From Rhynchopus sp. YZ270_cl-10 (taxonomy: Eukaryota > Euglenozoa > Diplonemea > Diplonemida > Diplonemidae), in assembly GCA_964035575.1 (NCBI GenBank), contig OZ037922.1, positions 1,054,001 through 1,118,000 on the forward strand: DNA of 64,000 nucleotides, written 5' to 3'. Shown here piece after piece: positions 29,441 through 40,220 of this stretch. The notes under the pieces were generated by a model. The model searched no databases and was not told the DNA's origin. It worked only from the letters and a program-made list of their open reading frames with translations. The stretch's first letter is position 1. Each line of letters opens with the position of its first letter. The position numbers were made by a program, and so were the translations under genes.

Positions 29441-31599
29441 GGGGAATAGTCAGTTATGCCCTACCCTTTTTTTGAAATGGTCAGAGATACCCGAAAATAA
29501 GTTCAGATATTGGTCAGAGATACCCGAAAATAAGTTCAGATATTGGTCAGAGATGCCCCATTTTCAAAAATAGGGCATAACTGACCAATATCTGAACTTA
29601 TTTTCGGGTATTTCGGGTATCTCTGACCATTTCTCAACTTATTTTCGGGCATGTCTGACCATATCGCCAACTTTTTTCGGGTACCCCAAAAAAGTTGGTT
29701 TTCGGGTATACCCAGATACCCAGATACCAGGTCCAGGTCCAGGTACCCAGGAACAGGAAAAAAGTCGTGAAAGAGCAACCACAGCTCCACATGACAAACA
29801 CAAAAGTGTCCAGTCACGTGGGGCATTCATGCACTGAGGAGATAATGATCCAACAATTTACAAGAAAGATTACTTAACCTACTGCTGGAAATTGCCAGGT
29901 CGTAGTAACACACAAAGTGTGCCTCCGTTCGGGAAGACCGGATATTCTAGAGACCAAAAAGGCCTCAAGAATATCTTCCGGTAGTCAAGGTAGAACCGAG
30001 TGAACGGCCCAAGACCCCCGTGGAGAAGTTAAATGTTGTAATGCTATCAGGTAGAAACTGCGAACACTGTCTTACCCTCCTCAATGCATGGTGGTTGATG
30101 TCTTCCACAACAAATTTCCTGTACCCAGGTACCCAGGTTCCCAGACCCACGCAGTACCACGTCGCAGTACTACGCAAAATTTACCACCAGACCCTGTCTT
30201 CGTGCACCTGAAGTACAACGCCGCAGACAGGCCAAACATGCGTTGGACTCAGAGGAATGCCCGCTGTGCAGGTATCATGAGAACCAACTCCCAGCAACAA
30301 GGGGCGCCTTTTGGCGGGCGTTGTTGAGGGTGTTTGGGGTGCAAAGTTTTCCACAATTTTGATGCGCGGGTACAGAAGTGTTATCTTGTTCTTTCATCTC
30401 TAAGAAATGTAAATGTCAATCGCGTTTAACTACCACTAGGGCTTGTTCAGTGAACCCACGAGGGGTCGAAGGGGGTTGGTTATCCCATATCTATCAAAGG
30501 TTGTGTCGACCAGGCTAAACCACTATGTTACGCTGTACGTTGTTAAATCCGAAGAAATAACACTTTAGCAGCCGCAGGAAGTTTGCTAAAAAGAGTGCCT
30601 CACGCTACACAAACCACCACCCGCAATTGACTTAGATGTTATAACAAAGAGAATTCAGAACAAAACAACACCCTGCCCCATACACACTAAATTGTCATGC
30701 TTCGAGAGCATGCCTGGGCCAAAATTACTTGACAAAAAAGGCAACAAGACCACCCACAAGGAGTGTGAAATGTGCACTGGTTTTCTGGGGGAACGCAATA
30801 TTTTCTTGTGCCTCGTCCTCCGTAAGCAGAGGACAGACTTTCCGGAAGGTTTCCAAAGTCGAATTTCTTGCACTAGCTATGCTCCCTGGGTTAATGGCTA
30901 TAGCAGTGACTGACAAAGTGTTCCCACCCCCAGGTCTTCGTCCACAAACAAATCTAGAATAGATTGATTTGGGTGAGCCTTGGATTTTGAGTTGTTGAAT
31001 GTCGGAGAGCGGCGCTCATCGCAATCACGGATGCAGTTCAGATTTCACGATCCTGTGATGAGTGTAAATGTGGGGTGTGATTAAGTTATGGTATACAAAC
31101 GCAGTAGTCGGGAAGGGTGAGGTTAATGAAAAAAGTGGTAATAACTATGTATTTCCGCGAAATAAGGTAGCCTTTTTTCACGCTACAGAGAGTTTCCTGC
31201 TGCACTAATGGTTCCCAAGCGAAGCGAGGGACCATGTATAAGGGTTTGCGGGTTTGCGGGTATTTACCCCCACTAAAAGTAACTGTGTGTGGGGTAGAGG
31301 GGTGAAAATCATACCATGCTGCTTCAATGCTGTCTCTGCTGTCGCATTCCCTCATGGTGGGTCACTCACCCACTGGGCAAAAAATCAAAGGGGGTACCCC
31401 CAAATAAGTGGGTACCCCAAATAAGTTCAGAGATACCCGAAAAAAGTTCAGATATACCCGAAAATAAGTTCAAATACCCGAAAATAAGTTCAGATATAGT
31501 CAGTTATGCCCTATTTCTGGTTTTCGGGTATATCTGAACTTATTTTCGGGTATCTCTGACCATTTCAAAAAAAGGGTAGGGTATAACTGACTATTCCCC
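29441..31599. mobile_element. Foldback element with 9-bp target duplication (core A)
   Basis: The left end GGGGAATAGTCAGTTATGCC is mirrored at 31580-31599. The 9-mer TTTTATTTT flanks both sides (29432-29440 and 31600-31608), a good target-site duplication. The arms (29441-29720 and about 31395-31599) contain repeated, partly palindromic ATACCCGAAAATAAGTTCAG units. Between the arms lies a core of about 1.4 kb (29753-31160) that recurs inside the differently ended element at 50502-53849. Only short open frames are present, so it is probably non-autonomous. The superfamily is not recognised; duplication length alone does not decide it. Confidence 0.8.
29753..31160 (+). repeat. Core A, copy 1
   Basis: Begins near AAAAAAGTCGTGAAAGAGC, includes CACACAAAGTGTGCCTCC and CCCAAGACCCCCGTGGAG, and ends near TATGGTATACAAACG. 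It is closely matched at about 50780-52160, with partial copies at 52990-53360 and 54148-54535. A frame with KGNKTTHKEC and ERNIFLCLVLRKQRTDF is open in both long copies (ending near 30913 and 51899). It is short and not recognised, so coding is doubtful. Confidence 0.8.
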
Positions 31600-32007
31600 T
31601 TTTATTTTTCACTTCTCTTTTTATGTTCAAAAGGTAAGTTCACGTTTAGATCACCTTTTTTTTTTCTTGCTGTGTGTGAAATGACATTCACTCCCCCCAC
31701 TGGAGGATTTCTTTGCCCGATTTGCTCTCATTTCACATCGTTGTTGTGAGCCTACAGCTTTTTGCAACCAGCACCCTGCGTCCGCAACCCCCCAAACATA
31801 GGTACACAGTTTGCCAGCTTCTGATACGATGAGCAAAGCGGGTGTGCGGCACCCATGGGGGAGGTTCACCTCTCTATTGCGTTGAGAAACTGCACAACAA
31901 ACTGCTCACCCATGGGTGAACTATAGCTCTATAGATACTTCATCGTTGATGTGGGCGACTGGCCTCTGAAAAAAGCTGACATTTTTTCCTTCAATTTTTT
32001 CTTCAAA

Positions 32008-32222
32008 GGTGACTAAGCACAGAGAGGCTAAGGTTCATCTTAGAGTTGGCGCCGTCCGGTATCCGGGGGGGAGTGCATTTGCACTGTGTTCAGATGTGTC
32101 AGATGTATACCTCGAAATGGATATAGGATTGCATGGTTGGGGGGTCCACCCCCGCGGTGCGTCGGTCAGACAAAGGTACACCTTCACGAAAGGGCTTTTT
32201 GTATTTCAAGTCAACTGTTTAA
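32008..32222. repeat. Dispersed repeat (R1), long copy
   Basis: Starts with the hairpin-like GTGACTAAGCACAGAGAGG, then ATTGCATGGTTGGGGGGTCC, CAAAGGTACACCTTCACG and GTATTTCAAGTCAAC. Confidence 0.75.
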
Positions 32223-33039
32223 CTTCTTTCTTTTAGTGCCTTTTTGCGTCCGATGAACGGTGAGGCGTTTTGCTCTTTCAACTTCTTTCTTTTGGTTCTT
32301 AGCGAGGCTCCAGCTTATCTTAGCCAACTTTTTTTTTATGTCTTGCATTATTTTGCAGACTTTTTCTCATAATTCTTGTCACACCTTCCTTTTAAAAAAA
32401 AAATTCATTAGCCTTCGGGCGACTTTGTGTACAGAACCCGTCCTCGGACAGGTGATTGTCGAAACTACAAAAAAAACTCGATTTGAAGATATGTGTCCTT
32501 TGTGTACATTGCTCTTGTGAGACGTTCCTTCATTTAGAAAAAAAAATCTGTTTGCACAAGAGACACATCCATCTTACAGCTTCCTTTACTGACTAAGCAC
32601 GAGAGAGGCTTGGGGGGTCATCTTACAAAAAACCGTTCTTTACTTTTATCCTGCGTTGTTCGTTACCTTCGGTTTTCGTCTTTCTCACCCTTATTGGTGT
32701 GCACCCCAGAACCTGTCACATGCAACAACATGGCAGCTCATTCAAAAGGAGGCCACCACTTACTTATAAAAATGTTTTGCAACCTACGGTGTGCATTCAT
32801 TTTTAAAGACGACCCATTACCGGGTTTTTTTCCCCTTCCCAGTGCCTACGTCTGCCGGTTGTGTGAGTCGTTAGCATTTTTTTTTTTTTTTTCAACTTTT
32901 TGAGGCAAATTTACTTTTTTAAAAGCCTCTTTTTGTACTTTTGTCCCTCTGGCTGATATAGTGTATGTTGCTTTCCGTTGTTTGTTGACAGCACAAAATA
33001 ATAATCTGCGAAGAAATAAAAGTTACTCTTGAAGGGTTG

Positions 33040-33130
33040 AAGACGATCTGCGTCTATACCTTCCGTAGAATAACAAAAAGGCTTTTGGCCGCCTACATTT
33101 TTTTGAGTACAGACCTTTACGTCGTGAGGT
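33040..33130. repeat. Dispersed repeat (R5)
   Basis: Contains GTCTATACCTTCCGTAG, AAAAAGGCTT and GAGTACAGAC; related copies are at 39697-39795 and 61323-61395. Confidence 0.55.
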
Positions 33131-33562
33131 GTAAAATGATTTTGTCAAAACCTGCATCCAAAGCTAAACCCCCTCCAATCAATACCCACCATCTGTTGTG
33201 CCGGAGGATTTTTATTTTTGAGAACCCATCGTTTGAGTGCAGCCCGACTGTGATGAGTTACCTTTTTTTAAAATTACAAATAGGCTCAAATGTTACGCTC
33301 TTTCCCTTACCCAGACCAAGCATGTCCTTAAATCGGGGAAAAATCAGGGATTTTCTGGTTTTCAAATCGCAAAATTTTCCTATAGAAAAAAAAATTTTCG
33401 CGCTGCGCGCGAAAATTTTTCGCGCACAACGGGGAAGATTTTTTTTTTGCTATTGTAGGCCCGCAGTGCGGGGTGGTCACATCTTTTTCTTCCCCCACCC
33501 CCAGTGTCTTATCCAGGAATCTAGATTTTCAAGGGCGTCAGCTTGTTTTTTTGCCCAAGATT

Positions 33563-34255
33563 ATTTCCAGCACTGCTGACCAGGGAAGACATTGGGAACA
33601 TAGGGAACTGTAGAGAAAATGGCGCCGCAGGCGAAAAAAATTTAGGGCGGGGTGTAAAAATCTAGCTTTTTACACCACAGAGTCACATTAACGAACCCTT
33701 TTTTGCAGAGCAAAAAAAGGAAAAATGGCGCCGCAGGCAAAAAAAATTAGGGTACAGCCCGTATGGTACGGGATTTCATGGTGCGGTCAGCAACCCAGTT
33801 CCCCAGAGAACTCGCGTGGTTCAACCACGTTCTACCATTAACTCTTTTGACCCCTCCGGGCGCCCCCATTTCAAAAAGACACTGACTCCATACGAAAATT
33901 TTTTCACCTGCAACAATAAAATTTTCTTATAAAATTTTCTTATAGAAAATCCCAAATCGCAAACCGGATTTAGAGGACAGCATGACCCAGACCAGGGAAA
34001 TAGCTTGGGTACTTTTGCTGGTTTCAAAACCAGAACGAGCTGGTTTACTGGTTTGGGGAAAAATAAAAAAAAAAGTGGGATTCGGGATTCAGTTTTTCGC
34101 ATCCCCCCTGCACCACTTTCCTCACAGAAGAAAGCCTCCCACGTAAGCGAACCCCTAAAAAGGGTGCATTGAGTGACTCTGTGGTGTAAAAAGCTACATT
34201 TTTTGCACCATACCCTAATTTTTTTTCGCCTGCGGCGCCACTTGATATTATTTTT
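33563..34255. repeat. Inverted pair of array-element-like blocks
   Basis: The left block (33618-33760) and right block (34150-34250, reversed) both carry GGCGCCGCAGGC and TTTTTACACCACAGAGTC, which also occur at 3215-3310 in the intergenic array element. This suggests a dispersed family that was captured by the array element. Confidence 0.6.
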
Positions 34256-34720
34256 TTGCTCCGCAAAAAAATAGAGTTTACAATGTCTCAAAATGCAACT
34301 TGGCCAAAGCTGCAAAAAGTTGACCGTTTTTTCAAAATGACCCACCGTTGCAACAGCCCCTGCTTCTGGAAGACGTATTGATTTTATACGGTTAGTGGAA
34401 CGTAAGGTGCAAGACCAAGCTCCGTTAACAAAGGATTATATCCCGTTTTCTTTGTCTCGCAAACCTTACCCTGTACCTCTCCACTCTGGCTGTGAGGGAG
34501 GCGCGCGCGAAGCGCGCGACGACCGCTTTCAACTGGGGAAATTTTTTTTTCTAAACCAGCAAACCAGCAACATTTGAAAAGTGCACCTTTCAAGCTACTA
34601 CCCTGACCCAGACAAAAAAAAAAAAAAAAAAAAAAAAATCCCGCCATTTCAGTTGGACACCATTCACAGAAGCTTAGATTTGTCTTACAGACTTTACTCC
34701 CCTTTTTCTTTTAAATCTGG

Positions 34721-34780
34721 GGTCGATAACCCGCGGAGAAGTGCCTGCGTCCGATGAACGGTGAGGCATTTTGCACTTTT
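34721..34780. repeat. Dispersed repeat (R2)
   Basis: TCGATAACCCGCGGAGAAG followed by CCGATGAACGGTGAGGC and TTTTGCAC, one of the better preserved R2 copies. Confidence 0.7.
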
Positions 34781-34912
34781 CACTCTTTTATCTCCGAGAG
34801 AATGGAACATGGTTGCGGTTTCACCTCAAGCCAGCTATACCGTATGATAGCCATTACACTGACCTGAAGGTTGGTTGTGGTGCAATATCTAGGTCTTTGC
34901 GCCATTGTTATA

Positions 34913-36317
34913 CAGTGTGACACAGAATTAATGGCCGATGACGACATTTTGTAAAAATTGTTATATTATTCTAAAAAATAGGCAAAATTTGACTCATTTC
35001 ATTGCATTTTCAACTGGCCGTGTATGAAAAGTGTGTGTGTGGGGAAAATATTAACATGAAAATATCCCTTTTTGGTAAAAAAGGGTGTATGTGTAAAAAA
35101 AAAAAAATACAGTGTAGCAGTACAAACGAGTGGGTGCACAAAAATAAATAGAGCATGCATTAGTATTTTGTGTGCATTCCGTTGGAATTGCGAACTGCGT
35201 CTCGGCGTCGTGGCATTGACATGATGTAACGTGCAACGAAGCTATTGTCCATCTTGGACCATTCCTTGTTGATGGCACGTTTAAGTGCTGACACGTCTTT
35301 GGGCTCCCGTTCGTTGACTGCAGTCTGCAGCTTGGCCCACAGGTTCTCAATAGGATTGAGATCAGGGGAGTTGCCTGGCCAGTCAGCTTTAGGGAGGAAC
35401 GAGAAAGGTTGGGAGGAGAGGAATGCTTGAGTAACGTTCGCAGTGTGGCAGGGTGCCCCATCCTGCTGAAACGTGTAGCTACTGTCAGGCAGGAGTTCTT
35501 TTATTTCTTTGAGCGCTTTCTGTAAGACGAGCGTACGGTACTTCTCTGCATTGAGAGCACCGTCATAGAAATAGAGCTTCGTCTTACCTCTGGTGGTGAT
35601 TCCTCCCCAGACGTGAACCTTCTGCGTAGCCCTGACCTTATCAACGGTTGGGGGCGGCTCATCACCATCTGCAACCCAGACAACATCGTTCTTCTTGCTC
35701 ACCCGAGAAAAAAGCCAAAAGTCTTTTTCATCGGTGAACATCACCTTTGACCAGTCGGTGTTTCGATGCGTTTCAGCAAACTCTATCCGGGCAGTGATGT
35801 TCTTTTCCGAGAGCTTTGGTTTGCTCTTCGTTTGAACGGGCTTCAGCCCCTTCTCCTTCAGGCACCTGCGGACACTCTCCCTCGAAATCTGTAGTCGCGA
35901 CGCTACTTTCCTGCAAGACTGAAACCGCTTGCCCCGCATGTGTCTAACCACCCTATTCTTAACGGTGTCGGTGGTGGCCGATCTCTTGCGTCCCCTCCCT
36001 GGCTTGTCCGAAAAATTCCGCTCTCCAGCGCGGTACTCCTTCACCCACCTACCCAAACTCCTCTTCGCAACGTTCAGCAACTCCACCACCTCATCATGGC
36101 TCTTACCGCCAACAACGACTAGCGACGCTGCCTGTAGGCGCAACCCTTCCCTCGTGGCCTCAGTGTTCACTTTACCCTTAACCATTATATTTTTGCTTTT
36201 ATTGTGTTCCTGGGCGTAAATATTTTATGTTTTGGGGGTGTTTTGAATATGTCCTTGTCAAAATTTGCCGTTTTTTTATAAAATGTCTTCATCGGCCATT
36301 AATTCTGTGTCACACTG
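34913..36317 (-). mobile_element. Tc1/mariner-superfamily DD37E transposon, apparently complete
   Basis: Terminal inverted repeats of about 46 bp: the left starts CAGTGTGACACAGAATTAAT at 34913 and the right is its complement ending at 36317, with few mismatches. A TA dinucleotide flanks each end (34911-34912, 36318-36319), as required for this superfamily. The 1405-bp element carries one intact transposase gene on the minus strand. Well matched ends and an unbroken gene point to a young insertion. Confidence 0.95.
35160..36185 (-). CDS. Tc1/mariner-like transposase, DD37E
   Basis: A 341-residue transposase that would cut and paste its own element at TA sites. The N-terminal half has two helix-turn-helix regions (about 15-55 and 75-115) joined by a GRGRKR stretch (63-68), the usual paired DNA-binding layout. 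The catalytic triad reads D152 in FTDEKDFWLF, D242 in FQQDGAPCHT and E280 in SPDLNPIENLW. The D242-E280 gap is 37 residues, so it is DD37E, unlike the DD34E of Tc1 or DD34D of mariner. DD37E groups are known from mosquitoes and other eukaryotes. The start ATG at 36185 is the first Met. Length and motifs are complete and no interruption is seen. It lies inside terminal repeats with TA duplications. Confidence 0.95.
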   Translation of the reverse strand: MVKGKVNTEATREGLRLQAASLVVVGGKSHDEVVELLNVAKRSLGRWVKEYRAGERNFSDKPGRGRKRSATTDTVKNRVVRHMRGKRFQSCRKVASRLQISRESVRRCLKEKGLKPVQTKSKPKLSEKNITARIEFAETHRNTDWSKVMFTDEKDFWLFSRVSKKNDVVWVADGDEPPPTVDKVRATQKVHVWGGITTRGKTKLYFYDGALNAEKYRTLVLQKALKEIKELLPDSSYTFQQDGAPCHTANVTQAFLSSQPFSFLPKADWPGNSPDLNPIENLWAKLQTAVNEREPKDVSALKRAINKEWSKMDNSFVARYIMSMPRRRDAVRNSNGMHTKY

Positions 36318-36331
36318 TACACAGCAAGACC

Positions 36332-36380
36332 CCTGACTATATGGGTTCGTCCCAGTCTGGAGTCATCACGCTTGCGTGAG
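36332..36380. repeat. Dispersed repeat (R7), copy 2
   Basis: Near-identical to 28015-28064. It starts 12 bp beyond the right TA of the DD37E transposon. Confidence 0.75.
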
Positions 36381-37179
36381 CGAGTAGAATGAGGGAGACT
36401 GGAGTGGAGTTTTTGGAGAAGATGCGTATGCACAGCAAGACACATTCTTTCTCTCGTCTTTCAACCTATTTTTTTCTCTTTTTTTTTGCAACGTGAATAG
36501 CAAGGCAAAGGAAAGGGCAGCCATCTCTCAAATCCCCCCTTATTCCATGGAAATACTTAGAACATAGAACGAACATAAAACAACAAGGGCAACACCCTTC
36601 GAACAAAAAGTCCTACGTGGTGTACTTTATTTTTCCCCCCTCCCTCTTCCTCTTCCTTCTAGTGGGGTATGGTCTACCTTAGACTGTACTGTGCTATGTT
36701 GATGGTGTTCAGAATTGTAAAAATTCATTTGAAAAGAGCTCGGTACTCTATACTCGAGGGCCCTTATGCAAAGTACACAGTCACCATTTACCACTCCATC
36801 ACATCCCTCATTCCCCCACCCCACCCCTTCACCTCTCCTTTCCAACCATCCACAGATATTACAAACCACAACAACACACCGACACACCCGGGGTAACCAA
36901 AAACACACACACACACTTCCTCTCCCTCTCTCCCTAGGTTTTACATCAAACCTTTTTTTTTCTCTAGAAAAAACACCCCCTCTCCCTCCTGTGTTCGGCA
37001 GCCCCTTCACCTCCCTCTCTCTCTCCTCCCCCCCTTTCCTCCACTTTTCAAAGATATCTAACTTCACCGCCACCCGCGTGTCGGGGGTTGAAGAGGGCGC
37101 GATTGAGGCGACTCGGAGGTCACTTGGGGCAGCTTCCTTTGGAGCTTCTTCTTCTTCGGAGTTGTTCGGGTCTTCAGAG
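36381..37179 (+). promoter_or_regulatory. 5' flank of the CCCH gene with strong pyrimidine tract
   Basis: C/T-rich from about 36780. The tract at 37008-37048 (CTCCCTCTCTCTCTCC and on) is followed by TTTTCAAAG at about 37045-37053, a plausible cis- or trans-splice acceptor. The first ATG after it is 37180. A motif like the dispersed ACACATTC block lies near 36433. Confidence 0.4.
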
Positions 37180-38922
37180 ATGCGCACAGACACGAGGCAG
37201 TGTGGGTGTGACGCGTCTGTGGCGCGCACGTCTAATGAAGTGTTCAGGGAGGCTGAGGAGGTGGTTGTGTTCGACCCTGTCAACAAGGCACCATACAAAC
37301 TCTCCTTCGCCGGCGCAGAAGCGATCTCCCGCGGTGAACACTCCGAGGTAAGCCCGACAGTCGGCCTCGCAACGTACTTCCAGACCACCAGGGCGTCGGG
37401 GCCGAACAACAAACGGTTCTTCCTTTGCAAGCAGTTTCAGAACAACCGCTGCCGTGCGCACCAAAACTGCAACTCCATCCATGCCTGCCGCGACACTGTG
37501 ACGCGCCTCAGAGAGCAGAACCCACGCTCCAAAAAGGCCATCGAAAGCGACACCCTGATTCCGGTGACCTGCGTCCACAATGGCGCGGAGGAGAAGTTCA
37601 CCGTCCCCATGGACAAGACGGAGGTGACGGTGGGGCGGCGGGACGTGATCGCCATGGTGCAGCCAATAGGGTTTCTGTGCGCAGAGTACGAACACGGGAG
37701 ATGCCGTGCCGGGCAGGAGTGCACCAAAGTTCACGTCGGGGCCAACCACATGAAGCAGCTCCGTCAGCTCTGGAAGACCCCCTGCTGCAGCGCGCATGGC
37801 AGCCCTGACACTCCTGCCGACACGACCTCGCTCCCAGCAGGCCTCCTCGGCTTCTGTGTGGTGTCCGCCTCCGCAAAGGGCCGCGACTGGGATGTGTCCC
37901 TCCTTGGGTTCACCCGCGGTCTCGAACAACTCTGCCAGAGCCAGGAGCCTCTTCGCGTTGTGAACGGCATTGCGAATGTGCTGCCTGGGAAGCTGTGCAG
38001 GCCGCATGCGAAGAAGATGTGCAGATGGGGGGTGGAGTGCAACAACATCCACGTCTGCAGGCAGCGTCTCCCGGAGATCACCGGGGAGCTGCAAGGTGTG
38101 CGTCCTGGTGGTGCTGTGGCAGGAGGGCTGTCGCCTACGAACGCAGCAAGCCTGTCCTGTGCATCAGCATCGAGCGCGTCAGGGACACCGAAGAGCACCC
38201 CAGAGCATACGCCAAGGGATGCGTCGCGCGCACCGTCGGGCATCAGCCTGCATTCAGTGCTGACCTCGCCGAGTACCGTGAGTATCGCGTCGGGGGGTGC
38301 GGGGGTGAGCCCACAGCTGTTGTATCAAATGCAGGGGAGCCCCGTGGTGGTGAATGGTGTCCCGCAGACGCAGCCAGTGGCGCAGATGGCAGCCATGCAG
38401 CAGCGGGTGGTCCCCCAGGTGGTGCTGCCGCAGCAGACAGTCATCATGCCGATGAGCCAGGCGCAGAGGCAACAGCAGCAGCTCCAGCTTGCCTTGATGC
38501 AGCAGCAGCAGCAGCAGCAACAACAGCAGACGCTGTTGAGGCAGCAACAGCAGCAGCAGCAGATTCAATTGCAACAGCTGCATCTTCAGCAACAGCAGCA
38601 GATGCAGCAAAACATTATGAGACAACAGGTGGTGCCTGTTCAGGCGGCAGGGGTGACGCAGCAACAGACGGTGGGCGCGATGCCTGGTGCGGTGCCTGTG
38701 GTGCGTCTGCCGTCAAGTGTGCAGACCGCAAGGACGAACAGCAACCTCAGCAGTGCAGCGTCACCCCCTTCGCCTGCGTCGGCAGCGGCGCCCATGCTGA
38801 GTGCGCGCAGTGGTGTCGAGGAGATGGGGGAGACAGCACCAAGGTCGCCTGTGCTCACCATTCTCTCTCAGTTCCAAATGCTCCAACTCCCCCGCGGTGG
38901 CGACAACGGGTTTCAGCAGTAA
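37180..38922 (+). CDS. CCCH zinc-finger, glutamine-rich protein
   Basis: A 580-residue protein with three fingers of the form C-x7-C-x5-C-x3-H, at 83-101 (C-KQFQNNR-C-RAHQN-C-NSI-H), 167-185 and 273-291. They lie about 84 and 106 residues apart, which suggests three related modules. CCCH fingers of this kind typically bind RNA and act in mRNA stability or translation; CCCH proteins are prominent regulators in kinetoplastids. The C-terminal half is disordered: a Ser/Thr/Pro-rich part is followed by long glutamine runs (about 425-490), common in mRNP proteins. The start at 37180 is the first ATG after a probable splice acceptor. The same frame is open upstream to an ATG at 36766, but that part reads pyrimidine-rich sequence and is probably UTR. 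Confidence 0.8.
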   Translation: MRTDTRQCGCDASVARTSNEVFREAEEVVVFDPVNKAPYKLSFAGAEAISRGEHSEVSPTVGLATYFQTTRASGPNNKRFFLCKQFQNNRCRAHQNCNSIHACRDTVTRLREQNPRSKKAIESDTLIPVTCVHNGAEEKFTVPMDKTEVTVGRRDVIAMVQPIGFLCAEYEHGRCRAGQECTKVHVGANHMKQLRQLWKTPCCSAHGSPDTPADTTSLPAGLLGFCVVSASAKGRDWDVSLLGFTRGLEQLCQSQEPLRVVNGIANVLPGKLCRPHAKKMCRWGVECNNIHVCRQRLPEITGELQGVRPGGAVAGGLSPTNAASLSCASASSASGTPKSTPEHTPRDASRAPSGISLHSVLTSPSTVSIASGGAGVSPQLLYQMQGSPVVVNGVPQTQPVAQMAAMQQRVVPQVVLPQQTVIMPMSQAQRQQQQLQLALMQQQQQQQQQQTLLRQQQQQQQIQLQQLHLQQQQQMQQNIMRQQVVPVQAAGVTQQQTVGAMPGAVPVVRLPSSVQTARTNSNLSSAASPPSPASAAAPMLSARSGVEEMGETAPRSPVLTILSQFQMLQLPRGGDNGFQQ

Positions 38923-39825
38923 AACGGAGCAGAAGGGGGGGGAAAGTCCTTTTTTTTTGGGGAGAACAAAACCTAGCGAAAGGAAAAATCTTGTTTTTTT
39001 TTGTTGGAAAAATGAAAAATAACTGAGAAAAGCCAATCAAGAGTGATGTATCGCGGATAGGGGGTTGAGGGGGACAGTCTGTACTGCAACTGAGGATGTG
39101 AAACATACATGAACAAAAGGTGAAAACGAAAAAAATCATTACAAGCAGACTGTCACGAGAGGGCTTTGTATTTCAAAATTACATTATTATTTTTTTGCTT
39201 GTATGATAAACTTGTGCAGCATCGTCGTGAGGCGTTTGCACTTTTCAACTTCTCTTTTTTTTTTGTATGCGAACGTCCGTACTTTCTCTTCTTTTTTGAT
39301 TAGAAAGTATACGAAAATAATTGTATGCTGCATACACAATACACAGCCACAGACTTCCCCTCCCCCAATTCCCTTTGATTCGATACACCCCTGAATTTTA
39401 ACTGGTTTTTCCACATTCTTTGTCATCTTTGTATATGACCCCTCGTGGGTCTTGTGGTATTCACAAAAAAATGTTTTATTTTTTATCTTCCTTTCAATTT
39501 CTTTTATGTCATGAGGGGGGAGACGATAGCAGTTGGGACGTTCTTGCAAAACTCTGATGGAGAAAAATTTTTTTACACGCCGCCCCCTTCCCTGCAAAAC
39601 AATAGCAACTCTCATTGAAAACTGACAACACCTTTTTGGTGTCTGTGACCATTTAAAATTTCTTCAGGTCATGCACCGTGAGGACGTTATCTTCCGAATT
39701 AGGTCTATACCTTCTGTAGTACAAAAAGGCTTCGGTCAACATTTGAATACAGACGTGAGTTTCCGACTTAGCAGGATAGGCGATTGTCGACACATTTTTG
39801 TGTGCGATAACGAATGTGATCAAAG

Positions 39826-40022
39826 GTGGCAAGCACAGAGAGGCTTAGGGTTCGTCTCATGACCTATTCTTTTTTTGTAAAATCTTATTTGATCTATATT
39901 TTCAGATGTAAACCATGAAAATGGATTGTAGGACTGCATGGTTGGGGGTGTCCACCATCGGTACAGCCGGTCATACCAAAGGTGCACTGTCACGAGAGGG
40001 CTTTTGTATTTCAAGTCAACCT
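39826..40022. repeat. Dispersed repeat (R1)
   Basis: Hairpin-like AAGCACAGAGAGGCTTAGGG, then ACTGCATGGTTGGGGGTGTC, CAAAGGTGCACTGTCACG and GTATTTCAAGTCAACC. Confidence 0.75.
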
Positions 40023-40162
40023 TTTTTTTTTCCACCGTTGTAGAACTATGTCAGATGAAAAATGAAAAAAGCAAGACTACGAATCGAAAGCAAAATAGTT
40101 TCTGTACAAGAAAATCGATCCCATTTTAATCAAAACTCCCTTATTTTTTTAGATGAGAATAT

Positions 40163-40220
40163 TTTTTGATCCCTATACCGATGCTTTCAATGGATTGAAT
40201 TGCATATGTTGAAATACTTT
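40163..40220. repeat. Dispersed repeat (R6), copy 1
   Basis: GATCCCTATACCGATGC, then TTGAATTGCATATG and TTGAAATACTTTT; related copies are at 41566-41625 and 42286-42350. Confidence 0.6.

Larger units (their letters stand above)
31609..34912. other. Gene-free stretch rich in repeat fragments
   Basis: No convincing gene. It contains R1, R2 and R5 repeat copies, a palindrome of TTTTCGCGC type near 33390-33425, and two inverted blocks around 33600-33740 and 34140-34250 that resemble part of the intergenic array element (GGCGCCGCAGGC, TTTTTACACCACAGAGTCAC). A run of more than 20 A lies at about 34614-34638. Confidence 0.5.

Noticed and set aside
40096-40125. Spliced-leader-like stretch AGTTTCTGTAC near 40097 and 62453
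   Set aside because: Only a short match; no following GT donor or Sm-like site and no tandem organisation.
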